A stretch of 64,000 bases of DNA from Agrococcus jenensis (GCF_003752465.1 NZ_RKHJ01000001.1:2542001-2606000), one strand, 5' to 3'. Counted from the first letter of the stretch, positions 39,867 to 51,108 are shown. The notes: generated from the sequence alone by a model not told the origin. Numbers and translations are program-made.

Positions 39867-40655
39867 TCAGCGGCCGAACGGCCCCTGCAGCCGCTGCAGG
39901 AAGCGGCGGGTGCGCTCGTGCTCGGGCGCGCCGAACACCTGCTCCGGCGTGCCGCGCTCGACCACGACGCCCTCGTCGAAGAACGAGACCTGATCGGCGA
40001 CCTCGCGCGCGAAGCCGAGCTCGTGCGTGACGACCGCCATCGTCCAGCCCTCGCCCGCGAGCTCGGTCATGACGGCGAGCACCTCGCCGACGAGCTCGGG
40101 ATCGAGCGACGACGTCGGCTCGTCGAACAGCAGCATCGACGGCTGCAGGGCGAGCGCCCGCACGATGCCGACGCGCTGCTGCTGGCCGCCGGAGAGCGAC
40201 GAGGGGTACGCGTCGGCCTTCTCGCGCAGCCCGACGCGCTCGAGCAGGCCCAGCGCCTCGGCCATCACCGTGTCACGATCGCGCCCCTGCACCCGGATCG
40301 GCCCGATCGTCACGTTGCCGAGCACCGTCAGGTGCGGGAACAGGTGGTGCTGCTGGAAGACCATCGCCGAGGTGCGGTGCAGGGCGGCGCGCTCCCGCCG
40401 CGATCGAGGCCGCGACAGGTCGATCTCGAGCTCGCCGATCCGCAGCGTGCCCGCCTCCGGCTCCTCGAGCCCGTTGAGGGAGCGCAGCACCGTCGTCTTG
40501 CCCGAGCCGGAGGGGCCGATGAGCGCGTGCACCGTGCCGGCCTCGATGTCGAGGTCGACGCCGCGGAGCACGTGGTTGTCGCCGAAGGACTTGTGGAGGC
40601 CGCGCGCCGACAGCAGCGGGCCGGAGGGCAGCGAGGCGGAGGCGTCAGACGGCAT
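39867..40655 (-). CDS. Polar amino-acid ABC transporter ATP-binding protein
   Basis: A 262-residue ABC ATPase. Walker A is LIGPSGSGKTTVLRSLNGLE, the signature LSGGQQQRVGIVRALAL, Walker B MLLFDEPTSSLDPELVG and the H-loop VVTHELGFAREVAD. Spacing and the ELGFAR switch are characteristic of polar amino-acid importers. The gene overlaps the permease stop by 11 bases and ends the SBP-permease-ATPase operon. The binding protein's similarity suggests cystine as the substrate. It ends toward the bidirectional terminator at 39807. Confidence 0.93.
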   Translation of the reverse strand: MPSDASASLPSGPLLSARGLHKSFGDNHVLRGVDLDIEAGTVHALIGPSGSGKTTVLRSLNGLEEPEAGTLRIGELEIDLSRPRSRRERAALHRTSAMVFQQHHLFPHLTVLGNVTIGPIRVQGRDRDTVMAEALGLLERVGLREKADAYPSSLSGGQQQRVGIVRALALQPSMLLFDEPTSSLDPELVGEVLAVMTELAGEGWTMAVVTHELGFAREVADQVSFFDEGVVVERGTPEQVFGAPEHERTRRFLQRLQGPFGR

Positions 40656-41301
40656 AGCGGTCCAGCTTCTTCTCGAGTCGGTCCTGGCCGGCCGCGAGCA
40701 CCAGGCAGATGACCCAGTAGATGGCCGCGGCGACGATGTAGATCGTGAGGAACTCGCCGCTCGGCGCCGCGATGCGCTGCGCGACGCGGAAGAGCTCGGT
40801 GAAGAGGATCACCGAGCACAGCGAGGTGTCCTTCACGAGCGAGATGAAGGTGTTCGACAGCGGCGGCACCGACACGCGCGCCGCCTGCGGCAGCACGATG
40901 CGCCAGAGCGACTGGCCGCGGGACATGCCGATCATCGACGCGGCCTCCCACTGGCCGCGCGGGATCGACAGGATCGAGGCGCGGATGATCTCGGCCGCGT
41001 ACCCGCCGACGTTCATCGAGAGCGCGATGATGGCGCTCGGCCACGGATCGAGCGTGATGCCGATCTGCGGCATGCCGTAGAAGATCACGAACAGCTGCAC
41101 GAGCAGCGGGGTGCCGCGGATGGCCGAGATGTAGGCGCGCGCGAGGCCGGAGAGCCACCGGACGCCCGAGATGCGCGCGAGCGCCAGGGCGACGGCGATC
41201 ACGAGGCCGAGCGCGAACGAGGCGAGCGTGAGCGGGATCGTGCCGGTCACGGCGCCGATCGCGATCGGCCCGAGCGACTCGAGGATCAGCTGCCAGTTCA
41301 C
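40645..41301 (-). CDS. Polar amino-acid ABC transporter permease
   Basis: A 218-residue inner-membrane permease with about five helices. The EAA loop is QWEAASMIGMSRGQSLWRIVLPQAARVSVPP, the ATPase contact of the HisM/GlnP family. The leading IPLTLASFALGLVIAVALAL and TPLLVQLFVIFYGMP are typical. Only one permease gene exists, so the transporter is probably a homodimer in the membrane. It overlaps the ATPase gene downstream and follows the binding-protein gene after a hairpin at 41336-41361. Confidence 0.93.
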   Translation of the reverse strand: MNWQLILESLGPIAIGAVTGTIPLTLASFALGLVIAVALALARISGVRWLSGLARAYISAIRGTPLLVQLFVIFYGMPQIGITLDPWPSAIIALSMNVGGYAAEIIRASILSIPRGQWEAASMIGMSRGQSLWRIVLPQAARVSVPPLSNTFISLVKDTSLCSVILFTELFRVAQRIAAPSGEFLTIYIVAAAIYWVICLVLAAGQDRLEKKLDRYAV

Positions 41302-41335
41302 GCCGCGAGCCTACGGCGTCGGGCCGGACGCCGAC

Positions 41336-41361
41336 GCGGCCCCGGCGAGCGCCGGGGCCGC
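41336..41361 (-). terminator. Intra-operon hairpin after the binding-protein gene
   Basis: A perfect 11-base-pair stem (arm GCGGCCCCGGC at 41336-41346, partner 41351-41361, loop GAGC) lies between the binding protein and the permease. It would reduce or protect transcript ends so that the soluble component is made in excess. Confidence 0.75.
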
Positions 41362-41377
41362 GAGCGGTGTGCGGGCG

Positions 41378-42226
41378 TCACGGCTGGGAGACGTCCTCGC
41401 CGAAGTAGCGCTCCGAGATCTCGGCGAGCGTGCCGTCCTCGGCGAGCGTGGCGAGCGCCTCGTCGACGGCGGTCACGAGCGACTCGCTGCCGGCGCGGAA
41501 CGCGAGGGCGTTCTCGCTCGTCTCCTCGGTCTCGGCGATGTCGACGAGGCCGGTCTCGCCGCCCTGCGACTGCACGTAGTCGAGGTAGGTGAGCCGGTCG
41601 TTGATCGTCGCGTCGACGCGGCCGGAGCGCAGCAGCTCGGCGGCCTGGGCGAAGCCCTCGACCTCCTCGACGTCGGCGCCCGCCTCGGTCGCGATCTCGG
41701 CCCAGTTGCTCGTGAGCGACTGGGCGCTCGTGCGGCCGGCGAGGTCGTCGAACGAGGCGATGTCGCTGCCCTGGGGGACGATGAGCACGCCTGGCGAGTA
41801 CGTGTAGGGCTCGCTGAAGACGTAGCGCTCGAGGCGCTCGGGCGTGATGGAGACCTGGTTGGCGATCACGTCGACGCGGCCCGCGTCGAGCGCGGCGAAG
41901 ATGGCGTCCCACGGCGTCTCGACGAACTCGACCTCGACGCCGAGCTCCTCGGCGACCGCGGTGATGATCTCGACGTCGTAGCCGGTGAGCTCGCCGGCGC
42001 CGCCCTCGTGGAACGAGAAGGGCGAGTAGGTGCCCTCGGTGCCGACGACGAGCGTGCCGGCCTCCTGCACCTGCTCGATCGTCAGGCCGGTCGACGCCTC
42101 ACCGCTCGGGGCGGGCTCGCCGCTCGCGGCGGGCTGGCCGGTCGAGCAGCCCGCGAGGGCGACGGAGGCGGCGGCGATGGCCGCGACGGGGGCGAGCTGG
42201 GACTGGATCGTGCGGGGGCCAGGCAT
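41378..42226 (-). CDS. Amino-acid (cystine-type) ABC transporter binding lipoprotein
   Basis: A 282-residue periplasmic-type binding protein anchored as a lipoprotein: the signal ends VAAIAAASVALAGC (lipobox LAGC). The solute-binding fold has VGTEGTYSPFSFHEGGAGELTGYDVEI, VEFVETPWDAIFAALDAGRVDVIANQVSIT and YVFSEPYTYSPGVLIV, which match cystine-binding FliY/TcyA proteins. Other polar amino acids remain possible. Start ATG 42226 (MPGPRTIQSQ) follows GAAGGAG. It is the first gene of the importer operon; sigA with its terminator lies upstream. Confidence 0.9.
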   Translation of the reverse strand: MPGPRTIQSQLAPVAAIAAASVALAGCSTGQPAASGEPAPSGEASTGLTIEQVQEAGTLVVGTEGTYSPFSFHEGGAGELTGYDVEIITAVAEELGVEVEFVETPWDAIFAALDAGRVDVIANQVSITPERLERYVFSEPYTYSPGVLIVPQGSDIASFDDLAGRTSAQSLTSNWAEIATEAGADVEEVEGFAQAAELLRSGRVDATINDRLTYLDYVQSQGGETGLVDIAETEETSENALAFRAGSESLVTAVDEALATLAEDGTLAEISERYFGEDVSQP

Positions 42227-42267
42227 GAGCGCTCCTTCTTGGGGGTATTGACCCATCTTAGGACGAG

Positions 42268-42299
42268 CGAGGCCGCCCGGGTGTTCCCGGGCGGCCTCG
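42268..42299 (-). terminator. Terminator of sigA
   Basis: A perfect 14-base-pair stem (arm CGAGGCCGCCCGGG at 42268-42281, partner 42286-42299) with loop TGTT follows the sigA stop (42317) and precedes the ABC operon promoter. Confidence 0.85.
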
Positions 42300-42316
42300 T
42301 GACGATCCGTGACAGA

Positions 42317-43696
<1,380 letters not shown>

Positions 43697-43794
43697 GCGT
43701 CCTCCGCAGGTCTCAGGCACCCAGGCTTCGGGGCAGTCGAATGACCCATGTCAAGTCCGTGCGGCAGCACAACCTCGACTGGGTCGGTCTTGAC

Positions 43795-43800
43795 AGTATA
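43795..43800 (-). promoter_or_regulatory. -10 box of sigA
   Basis: The minus strand reads GGCGCTATACTGTCAAG, with TATACT differing from consensus at one position. It would give an mRNA leader of about 90 bases, unlike the leaderless genes around. No good -35 was seen 17 bases upstream. Confidence 0.5.
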
Positions 43801-43857
43801 GCGCCGGGTATGGCATACGCATTCCCAGGTTGCCGGTCGGGCGCGGCGACGGCGCGA

Positions 43858-45186
43858 TCAGCGGCCGCGGCGCCGCATCCACCGCGCGATGGCGGTCCAC
43901 ACCGGGCCGACCTCGATGCCCTCCTCGCGCATCCGCGAGCGGGTGATGCGGCGCGTCCGCACGATCATCACGAGGCCGATCGCGAGCACGACGAGCTGCG
44001 AGGCGAGCGCGATGCGGAAGCCCTCCCAGTCGTAGACGCCGACCGCCTCACCACCGGCGGCGCGGGCGGCGTGCACGGCGTCGAGGATGATGCCGATGGC
44101 GGGCATGAGCGCGAACGACGCCATGAAGCCGCCGATGTTCACGACGCCGTTCGCCGAGCCGAGCACGCGCAGCGGGTTGAACGTGCGGGCGAAGTCGAAG
44201 CCGACCGTCGAGCCGGGCCCGGCGATGCCGAGCACGACCACGAGCACGATGACGAGCCAGGTGGGCGGATGCCCGGGCCAGACGAGCACGGTCGTCCAGG
44301 TCGCGACGACGAGGCCGACGATCGCGAGCACGAGCGTCGAGCGCCGGAGCGGGAAGCGCGCCGTCGCGATGCCGACGATCGGGCCGACGACCATGCCCGT
44401 GCCGACGACGATCGCCATGAGGCCGGCCGCCTGGCCGCGCTCGTAGCCGAGCCCCTCGACGAGCATCGGGTAGCCCCACAGCAGCAGGAAGACGTTCGTC
44501 GAGCCGAGCAGCGAGAAGTGGGTCCAGAAGCCGAGCCGCGTGCCGGGCTGCCGCATGGCGCTCCGCAGCCGCGGCCACCAGCCCACCGGCACGTCGATCG
44601 AGCCGGTCGCGGGCGCCCCGCCCTTCGGGGCGTCGAAGACGATGAGCAGCACGAGCACGAGCGCGACGGCGCCGACGATCGCGAGCGAGCCGAACGAGAG
44701 CGTCCAGCCCACCTGGTGGAGCAGCCAGGCGAACGGCACGACCGAGAGCAGCTGGCCCAGCTGGCCGGTGGTCGCCGTCCACTGCGACATCTGCGCCACG
44801 ATCGGCCCGCGGAACCAGCCCGACTGCAATCGGATGACCGAGATGAAGGTCGCGGCGTCACCGATGCCGAGCAGGATGCGGCCGGCGATCGCGAGCGGCA
44901 GCTCCTCGGCGAGCGCGACCATCGTCTGGCCGCCGACCATGACGGCGGCGCCGCTCGCGATCAGGACGCGCGGGCCGTAGCGGTCGACGAGCACGCCCAC
45001 CGGGATCTGCATCGCGGCGTACACGCCGACCTGCACCGCGCCGAGCGTCGACAGCAGCGTGGCCTGCACCTCGAACCGCTCCGCGGCGGCCGGCCCCGCG
45101 ACGCCCAGCGAGGAGCGGTGCAGGATCGCGACCATGTACGCGATCGCGCCGACCCCCCAGACGATCCAGGAGCGGGCGCTGTTCAT
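43858..45186 (-). CDS. MFS transporter
   Basis: A 442-residue major facilitator with twelve predicted helices, starting MNSARSWIVWGVGAIAYMVAILHRSSLGVAG. The loop 2-3 motif GVLVDRYGPRVLIASG is clear. NVFLLLWGYPMLVEG and VGFDFARTFNPLRVLGSANGVVNIGGFMASF are typical of a poorly characterised actinobacterial group. The substrate is unknown; nitrate/nitrite-type NarK similarity is weak. The ATG overlaps the stop of the PAC2 gene by four bases (ATGA), so the two are cotranscribed. It ends 60 bases before the sigA promoter. Confidence 0.88.
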   Translation of the reverse strand: MNSARSWIVWGVGAIAYMVAILHRSSLGVAGPAAAERFEVQATLLSTLGAVQVGVYAAMQIPVGVLVDRYGPRVLIASGAAVMVGGQTMVALAEELPLAIAGRILLGIGDAATFISVIRLQSGWFRGPIVAQMSQWTATTGQLGQLLSVVPFAWLLHQVGWTLSFGSLAIVGAVALVLVLLIVFDAPKGGAPATGSIDVPVGWWPRLRSAMRQPGTRLGFWTHFSLLGSTNVFLLLWGYPMLVEGLGYERGQAAGLMAIVVGTGMVVGPIVGIATARFPLRRSTLVLAIVGLVVATWTTVLVWPGHPPTWLVIVLVVVLGIAGPGSTVGFDFARTFNPLRVLGSANGVVNIGGFMASFALMPAIGIILDAVHAARAAGGEAVGVYDWEGFRIALASQLVVLAIGLVMIVRTRRITRSRMREEGIEVGPVWTAIARWMRRRGR

Positions 45187-46103
45187 CCGAGCGGGTCCGC
45201 CCCGGGGCGCCGTCGCTGCTGCAGGTAGCGCTCGAGCTCCTCGGCGATCTCGTCGGCGCTCGGCAGCGAGCCGTCCTCGTCGGTGAGCGGCGACCGCACC
45301 GACGACTGCGCCATGAACGCGTCGTAGCGCGCCTCGAGCGAGTGGACGATGCGCTGCAGCTCCTCGTTCGTCTCCATCTGCTGCGCGACGAGCTGCTGGA
45401 ACTCGCGGTCGGCCTGCCGCAGCTCCTCGGTGCGGAACGCGAGCGACGTCGCGCTCGTCACGCCCTCGAGCGCTGCGAGCGCGGGCCCCGCCGACCCGGA
45501 CTCCCCCACGTAGTGCGGCACGAGCACCGTGAAGGTCGTGACCGGCGCGATGCCGTGCAGCCGGTGCTCGATGCGGTGGATCACGGAGCCGGGCACCTGC
45601 GAGACCGGGCGCCAGGCCGAGTACTGCTCGATGAGCTCCGCGCGGTTGCCGGAGACGGTCGAGACGAGCGGTCGGGTGTGCGGCACCGGCATGCCGATCG
45701 AGGTGATGATCGTCGTCGACGCCACGTCGAGCCGCTCCATGAGCTCGAGCAGCGCATCCGTGAACCGCTCCCACATCCAGTCGGGCTCAGGGCCCGTGAG
45801 CAGCAGGAAGGGGGCGCCCGCGTCGTCCTCGACCACGAGCAGCGTGAGCGAGTGCGGCAGGTACTCCTCGATCTTGTCCTCGTTGAAGAGGATGCGCGGA
45901 CGCCGCGACCGGTGGTCGATGAGGATGTCGGTGTCGAACTCGACGATGCTGCGGTGCGGCAGCGTGTCGAGGATCGCGGCGGCCGCGGCCTCCGCGGCGG
46001 CGCCGGCGTCCACGAATCCGTGGATCGCGATCACGAGGTCGAGGCCGTGCGGCACCGTCTCGAGGTCCTCGAGGGCCAGGGTCAGGTCGCGCGGATCGAA
46101 CAC
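45183..46103 (-). CDS. PAC2 (proteasome assembly chaperone) family protein
   Basis: A 306-residue PAC2-family protein. The domain spans about residues 18-220, with LDLVIAIHGFVDAGAAAEAAAAAIL, RRPRILFNEDKIEEY, TIITSIGMPVPHTRP and FTVLVPHYVGESGS. A C-terminal coiled coil (TEELRQADREFQQLVAQQMETNEELQRIVHSLEARYDAF) and an acidic tail follow. Archaeal and eukaryotic relatives assist proteasome assembly; the actinobacterial role is unproven, and proteasome genes are not in this window. GTG 46103 follows TAGGCT (46115-46110) by six bases. It is coupled to the MFS gene. Confidence 0.92.
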   Translation of the reverse strand: MFDPRDLTLALEDLETVPHGLDLVIAIHGFVDAGAAAEAAAAAILDTLPHRSIVEFDTDILIDHRSRRPRILFNEDKIEEYLPHSLTLLVVEDDAGAPFLLLTGPEPDWMWERFTDALLELMERLDVASTTIITSIGMPVPHTRPLVSTVSGNRAELIEQYSAWRPVSQVPGSVIHRIEHRLHGIAPVTTFTVLVPHYVGESGSAGPALAALEGVTSATSLAFRTEELRQADREFQQLVAQQMETNEELQRIVHSLEARYDAFMAQSSVRSPLTDEDGSLPSADEIAEELERYLQQRRRPGADPLG

Positions 46104-46162
46104 CCCTCCAGCCTAGCGACGCCGGGCGCCGCACCCGCCGGGCGCCGGTATCCTCGTGACCC

Positions 46163-47611
46163 ATGCCGATCCCCGCACTGTCCATCATCGCCAGCGCCGA
46201 CGACGCGACCGCCGAGCTCGTCGTGCACGGCGTGCTCGCCGGCGACGCCCCGGAGGTCCCCGGCTTCGACGCCGAGCTGCTCACCGCGCTGGGCGTGACG
46301 GGCAAGCGGGAGCAGATCGTCCGCGCGGTGGTCGACGGCCGCCGGGTCGCGTTCGCCGGCCTCGGCGACGACGTGTCGCCCATCCGGCTCCGCGAGGTCG
46401 CGGGTGCCGCGGTGCGCGCGCTGCGCGACGTGCCGTCGATCGCGCTCTCCCTGCCGGTGACCACGAGCGACGACGTGCTCGCGGTGCTCGAGGGGGCGGC
46501 GCTCGGCGCCTACCGCTTCTCGGGCCTCAAGCGCGCCGAGGCGCCCAAGGTGTGCGAGATCGCCGTGGTCGCTGGCGCCGCCGACGTGGCCGCCTCGGTC
46601 GTCACCGACGCGACGATCGCCGCGCAGGCCGTCTGGACCACGCGCGACCTCGCGAACACCCCGCCCAACCTGCTGAGCCCGGTGGAGTTCGCCGACCGCG
46701 TCGCCGCCGAGGCGCCCGACGCCGGGCTCACCGTCGTCGTGCGCGACGAGGAGCGCCTCCGCCGCGAGGGCTTCGGCGGCATCCTCGGCGTCGGCCAGGG
46801 CTCGAGCCGCCCGCCCCGGCTCGTCACGGTCGAGCACGCCCCCGAGAGCGCCACCCGCCACGTCGTGCTCGTCGGCAAGGGCATCACGTTCGACTCGGGC
46901 GGCCTCTCGCTGAAGCCCGCCGCCTCCATGCAGCACATGAAGTACGACATGACGGGTGCTGCGACGGTCTACGCGGTGACCGTCGCCGCAGCCGCGCTCC
47001 ACCTGCCGATCCGCGTGACCGCGCACCTGTGCCTCGCCGAGAACCTCGTCTCGTCGACGTCGATGCGCCCCGACGACGTCATCACGATGCGCGGCGGCAC
47101 GACGGTCGAGGTGACGAACACCGACGCGGAGGGCCGGCTCGTCATGGCGGACGGCCTCGTGCTCGCGAGCGAGGCGCAGCCCGACGCGATCATCGACGTC
47201 GCGACCCTCACGGGCGCGCAGCAGGTCGCCCTCGGCGACCGCGTCAGCGGCATCATGGGCAACGACGGCGCCTTCGTGGACGCGGTCGTCACCGCGTCGC
47301 GCGCCGCCGGCGAGCTCGTCTGGCCGATGCCGATCCCGGAGGAGATGCTCGGGATGCTCGACTCGGAGGTCGCCGACCTGGCGAACGCCAAGGTCGGCAA
47401 CCGCGCGGGCGGCATGCTCGTCGCCGCCGCCTTCCTGGCGGAGTTCGTCGGCGAGCGCGACGGCGCGCCCATCCCGTGGGCGCACCTCGACATCGCTGGC
47501 CCCTCCACGAACAACGGCTCGCCCTTCGGCCACACCCCGTCGGGCGCGACGGGCGTGACCGTGCGCGGCCTCATCCGCACGCTCGCGACGATGGCCCGCG
47601 AAGCCGAGTAG
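46163..47611 (+). CDS. pepA: Leucyl aminopeptidase (M17)
   Basis: A 482-residue cytosolic hexameric metalloaminopeptidase that releases N-terminal Leu and other residues. Metal/active-site motifs are VGKGITFDSGGLSLKPAASM, the signature EVTNTDAEGRLVMADGLVLA and KYDMTGAATVYAV. The N-terminal macro-like domain (about 1-160) is less conserved as usual. TATCCT at 46149-46154 lies eight bases before the ATG, implying leaderless transcription. It diverges from the PAC2 gene with 59 bases between start codons and is followed by a promoter for lpdA. Confidence 0.94.
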   Translation: MPIPALSIIASADDATAELVVHGVLAGDAPEVPGFDAELLTALGVTGKREQIVRAVVDGRRVAFAGLGDDVSPIRLREVAGAAVRALRDVPSIALSLPVTTSDDVLAVLEGAALGAYRFSGLKRAEAPKVCEIAVVAGAADVAASVVTDATIAAQAVWTTRDLANTPPNLLSPVEFADRVAAEAPDAGLTVVVRDEERLRREGFGGILGVGQGSSRPPRLVTVEHAPESATRHVVLVGKGITFDSGGLSLKPAASMQHMKYDMTGAATVYAVTVAAAALHLPIRVTAHLCLAENLVSSTSMRPDDVITMRGGTTVEVTNTDAEGRLVMADGLVLASEAQPDAIIDVATLTGAQQVALGDRVSGIMGNDGAFVDAVVTASRAAGELVWPMPIPEEMLGMLDSEVADLANAKVGNRAGGMLVAAAFLAEFVGERDGAPIPWAHLDIAGPSTNNGSPFGHTPSGATGVTVRGLIRTLATMAREAE

Positions 47612-47765
47612 GCGCCCACCGACCGGTGATCGCCGAGGGCGCACGGGGCTCGCCCCGCGCGCACCGCGCCACGCAGATGCATCCGACTAGGCTGAGACGG
47701 GCAAGACCTGCCCTGCACCGCCACGTCCACCGGCGCGGCAACGAAGACTCATAAGGAGCTAGTGC

Positions 47766-49139
47766 GTGTCCGATCAGAGCTTTGACATCGTCGTCCTGGG
47801 TGGAGGCAGCGCGGGCTACGCCGTCGCGCTGCGCGCCGTGCAGCTCGGCAAGACCGTCGCGATCGTCGAGAAGGACAAGCTGGGCGGCACGTGCCTCCAC
47901 AAGGGCTGCGTCCCCACCAAGGCGATGCTGCACTCGGCGGAGGTCGCCGACGTCGTGCGCGAGTCCGGCGAGGCCGGCGTGCAGGCGGAGCTGCAGGGCA
48001 TCGACATCGAGCGCGTGACCGCGTTCCGCGAAGGCATCGTCGCCAAGAAGTTCAAGGGCCTGCAGGGCCTCATCAGCGCCAAGGGCATCAAGGTGTTCGC
48101 CGGCGAGGGCCGCCTCGCGTCGCCCACGACCGTGCAGGTCGGCGACGAGACGCTCACGGGCAAGAGCATCGTGCTCGCGACGGGCTCGTACCCGAAGTCG
48201 CTCCCCGGCCTCGAGATCACCGGCAACGTCATCACGAGCGAGCAGGCGCTGCAGCTCGACTGGATCCCGCAGCGCGTCGCGATCCTCGGCGGCGGCGTCA
48301 TCGGCGTCGAGTTCGCGAGCGTCTGGCGCTCGTTCGGCGTCGAGGTGACGATCATCGAGGGCCTCCCCCACCTCGTGCCCAACGAGGAGGAGTCGATCTC
48401 GAAGCAGTTCGAGCGCGCCTACAAGAAGCGCGGCATCCAGTTCAAGCTCGGTGCCCGCTTCTCTGGCGTGACGCAGGACGACAGCGGCGTGCACGTGTCG
48501 CTCGAGAACGGCGAGACGATCGACGCCGACCTGCTGCTCGTGGCCGTCGGCCGCGGCCCGGTGACGGCGGACCTCGGCTACGAGGAGGTCGGCGTGCAGC
48601 TCGACCGCGGCTACGTCACGGTCGACGAGCGCCTCCAGACGTCCGTGCCGGGCGTCTACGCGGTCGGCGACATCGTCCCCGGCCTGCAGCTCGCGCACCG
48701 CGGCTACCAGCAGGGCATCTTCGCCGCCGAGCAGATCGCCGGCCTCGAGCCGCGCCCGGTCGCCGACGTCAACATCCCGAAGGTGACCTACTCGGACCCC
48801 GAGGTCGCGTCCGTGGGCTACACCGAGGCGAAGGCCAAGGAGCAGTACGGCGACGATCAGATCGAGACGTACGAGTACTCGCTCGGCGGCAACGCGAAGA
48901 GCGAGATCGTCGGCACGACCGGCTCGGTGAAGGCCGTGCGCGTGAAGGACGGCCCCGTGGTCGGCGTGCACATGATCGGCCGCCGCGTCGGCGAGCTCAT
49001 CGGCGAGGCGCAGCTCATCGTGAACTGGGAGGCGTACCCCGAGGACGTCTCGCAGCTGATCCACGCCCACCCGACGCAGCACGAGGCCCTGGGCGAGACC
49101 ATGCTCAAGCTCGCGGGCACGCCCCTGCACGCCATCTGA
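47766..49139 (+). CDS. lpdA: Dihydrolipoyl dehydrogenase (E3)
   Basis: A 457-residue FAD flavoenzyme that reoxidises lipoyl groups of 2-oxoacid dehydrogenase complexes, reducing NAD+. The FAD motif is [11 protein letters not shown]; the redox disulfide [15 protein letters not shown] has Cys43 and Cys48; the NAD motif is [17 protein letters not shown]; and the C-terminal base is in [16 protein letters not shown] 47766 follows AAGGAGC. A TAGGCT hexamer near 47689-47694 could start a leader of about 65 bases. It is 25 bases upstream of the E2 gene, forming an E3-E2 operon. Confidence 0.95.
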   Translation: MSDQSFDIVVLGGGSAGYAVALRAVQLGKTVAIVEKDKLGGTCLHKGCVPTKAMLHSAEVADVVRESGEAGVQAELQGIDIERVTAFREGIVAKKFKGLQGLISAKGIKVFAGEGRLASPTTVQVGDETLTGKSIVLATGSYPKSLPGLEITGNVITSEQALQLDWIPQRVAILGGGVIGVEFASVWRSFGVEVTIIEGLPHLVPNEEESISKQFERAYKKRGIQFKLGARFSGVTQDDSGVHVSLENGETIDADLLLVAVGRGPVTADLGYEEVGVQLDRGYVTVDERLQTSVPGVYAVGDIVPGLQLAHRGYQQGIFAAEQIAGLEPRPVADVNIPKVTYSDPEVASVGYTEAKAKEQYGDDQIETYEYSLGGNAKSEIVGTTGSVKAVRVKDGPVVGVHMIGRRVGELIGEAQLIVNWEAYPEDVSQLIHAHPTQHEALGETMLKLAGTPLHAI

Positions 49140-49164
49140 TCGACAGCCACAGGAGACACGAAGC

Positions 49165-51105
49165 ATGACTGACATCCAGCTCCCCGCACTGGGCGAGAGC
49201 GTCACCGAGGGCACGATCACCCGCTGGCTCAAGGCGGTGGGCGACGAGGTCGCCGTCGACGAGCCCATCGTCGAGGTCTCGACCGACAAGGTCGACACCG
49301 AGGTGCCGTCGCCGGTCGCCGGCACGCTCACCGAGATCCTCGCCGAGGAGGACGACACCGTCGACGTCGGCGCCGTCATCGCGCGCATCGGCGACGCGGG
49401 CGACGCTCCGGCGCAGGACGCGCCCGCCGAGGAGGCCCCGGCCGCCGAGGCCGCCACCGCCGGCACCGACAGCGAGGCCGACCAGGAGGCCGACGACGAG
49501 TCGGCCGCCGAGGCGCAGGACTCGCCGTCGCAGCAGGCCGACGCAGCGCAGGCGTCGCAGCAGCAGGCCGACCCCGTCGCGCAGGCCCAGGACACCGACC
49601 AGGCTGAGATCTCGCCGACCGAGACGCAGGAGGCGGGCACGAAGCCGTCCGGCGGCGGTGCCGAGATCACGCTCCCCGCGCTCGGCGAGAGCGTCACCGA
49701 GGGCACGATCACGCGCTGGCTCAAGGCCGTCGGCGACACCGTCGAGGTCGACGAGCCCATCGTCGAGGTCTCGACCGACAAGGTCGACACCGAGGTGCCG
49801 TCGCCGGTCGCCGGCACGATCACCGAGATCCTGGCGAACGAGGACGACACCGTGGACGTCGGCGCCGTGATCGCGCGCATCGGCGACGCCGGCAGCGAGC
49901 CGGCCCCCGCGCCGGCCGCCGACGAGCCGTCCGAGCAGGCGTCCGGTGCCCAGCCGGTCCCCGCCGAGGACGACGTGATCCCGGGCGCCGGCACCGAAGA
50001 GGTGGGCGTCGAGCAGGAGGAGATCGCCAAGGAGGCGATCGCCGAGGAGGCCCCCAAGCAGGAGGCGCCGAAGCAGGAGGCTCCGAAGCAGGAGGCGCCG
50101 AAGCAGGCGCCTGCCGCGCCCTCGCAGCCGAAGGCTCCCGCGGCCCCCGCGCCGAAGGCCGCTCCGGCAGCACCCGCGCCGTCCGCAGCTCCCTCGGCAC
50201 CGACGGGCGGCTCGCCGTACGTCACGCCGATCGTGCGCAAGCTCGCGAACGAGAAGGGCGTCGACCTGGCGTCCCTCACCGGGACGGGCGTGGGCGGCCG
50301 CATCCGCAAGGAGGACGTGCTCGCCGCAGCTGAGTCCGCAGCCCAGGCTCCGGCCGCCGAGGCGGCGCCGTCGCAGGCGCCCGCCGAGGTCGAGGTCTCG
50401 CCGCTCCGCGGCACGACCGCGCCGATGTCGCGCCTCCGCAAGGTGGTCGCGAAGCGCGCGGTCGAGTCGATGCAGACGCTCGCCCAGCTCACGACGGTCG
50501 TCGAGGTCGACGTGACGAAGGTCGCGCAGCTCCGCGAGGCCAAGAAGGCGGCGTTCCAGCAGGAGACCGGCAGCAAGCTCACCTTCCTGCCGTTCTTCAC
50601 GCAGGCCGCCGTGCAGGCGCTCAAGTCGCACCCGCTCATCAACTCGACGGACGACGGTGAGCAGATCACCTACCCGGCCACCGAGAACCTGGCGATGGCG
50701 GTCGACACCGAGCGCGGCCTGCTGACCCCGGTCATCCGCGACGCGAGCTCGAAGAGCATCCGCGAGCTGACGGCCGAGATCGCGGACCTCGCGCAGCGCA
50801 CGCGCGACAACAAGCTGAGCCCGGACGAGCTCGCCGGCGGCACCTTCACGCTGACGAACACGGGCTCGCGCGGCGCGCTGTTCGACACCCCCGTGGTCTT
50901 CCAGCCGCAGCGCGCCATCCTCGGCGTCGGCACGGTCGTGAAGCGCCCGGTCGTCGTGTCGGTCGACGGGCAGGACTCGATCGCCATCCGCTCGATGGTG
51001 TACCTGGCCCTGTCGTACGACCACCGCATCATCGACGGTGCCGACGCGGCCCGCTACCTGGGACAGGTCAAGGCGCGCCTGGAGTCGGGCGCCTTCGAGG
51101 TCTAG
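49165..51105 (+). CDS. sucB: Dihydrolipoamide acyltransferase E2 with two lipoyl domains
   Basis: A 646-residue E2 core enzyme of a 2-oxoacid dehydrogenase. Lipoyl domains lie at about residues 1-77 and 165-242, with target lysines in [10 protein letters not shown] at about 42 and 206. Acidic and Pro/Ala/Lys/Gln-rich linkers follow (repeats of KQEAP near 290-310). The E1/E3-binding domain is about 350-387 ([22 protein letters not shown]). The catalytic domain is about 410-646 with [12 protein letters not shown] (His and Asp). Actinobacterial proteins of this name often act as the E2 of pyruvate dehydrogenase (DlaT), so pyruvate versus 2-oxoglutarate use is open. lipB-lipA, frequently next downstream, are absent. 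Confidence 0.93.
   Translation: MTDIQLPALGESVTEGTITRWLKAVGDEVAVDEPIVEVSTDKVDTEVPSPVAGTLTEILAEEDDTVDVGAVIARIGDAGDAPAQDAPAEEAPAAEAATAGTDSEADQEADDESAAEAQDSPSQQADAAQASQQQADPVAQAQDTDQAEISPTETQEAGTKPSGGGAEITLPALGESVTEGTITRWLKAVGDTVEVDEPIVEVSTDKVDTEVPSPVAGTITEILANEDDTVDVGAVIARIGDAGSEPAPAPAADEPSEQASGAQPVPAEDDVIPGAGTEEVGVEQEEIAKEAIAEEAPKQEAPKQEAPKQEAPKQAPAAPSQPKAPAAPAPKAAPAAPAPSAAPSAPTGGSPYVTPIVRKLANEKGVDLASLTGTGVGGRIRKEDVLAAAESAAQAPAAEAAPSQAPAEVEVSPLRGTTAPMSRLRKVVAKRAVESMQTLAQLTTVVEVDVTKVAQLREAKKAAFQQETGSKLTFLPFFTQAAVQALKSHPLINSTDDGEQITYPATENLAMAVDTERGLLTPVIRDASSKSIRELTAEIADLAQRTRDNKLSPDELAGGTFTLTNTGSRGALFDTPVVFQPQRAILGVGTVVKRPVVVSVDGQDSIAIRSMVYLALSYDHRIIDGADAARYLGQVKARLESGAFEV
49255..49818. repeat. 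Intragenic 72-base identical repeat in the two lipoyl domains
   Basis: Bases 49255-49326 and 49747-49818 are identical, 492 bases (164 codons) apart, and surrounding lipoyl-coding sequence differs at only scattered positions. Identity at silent sites indicates recent duplication or gene conversion between the domains. Confidence 0.85.
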
Positions 51106-51108
51106 CCG

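Noticed and set aside
39867..42226. ABC operon as a glutamine/glutamate importer
   Set aside because: The binding protein's sequence pattern is closer to cystine-binding proteins and no GlnR site was noticed before it; substrate left as cystine-type.
43785..43812. Plus-strand promoter with TTGACA and a 17-base spacer near sigA
   Set aside because: The -10 position (GCATAC) is poor and nothing on the plus strand lies downstream; the same stretch offers TATACT for sigA on the minus strand.
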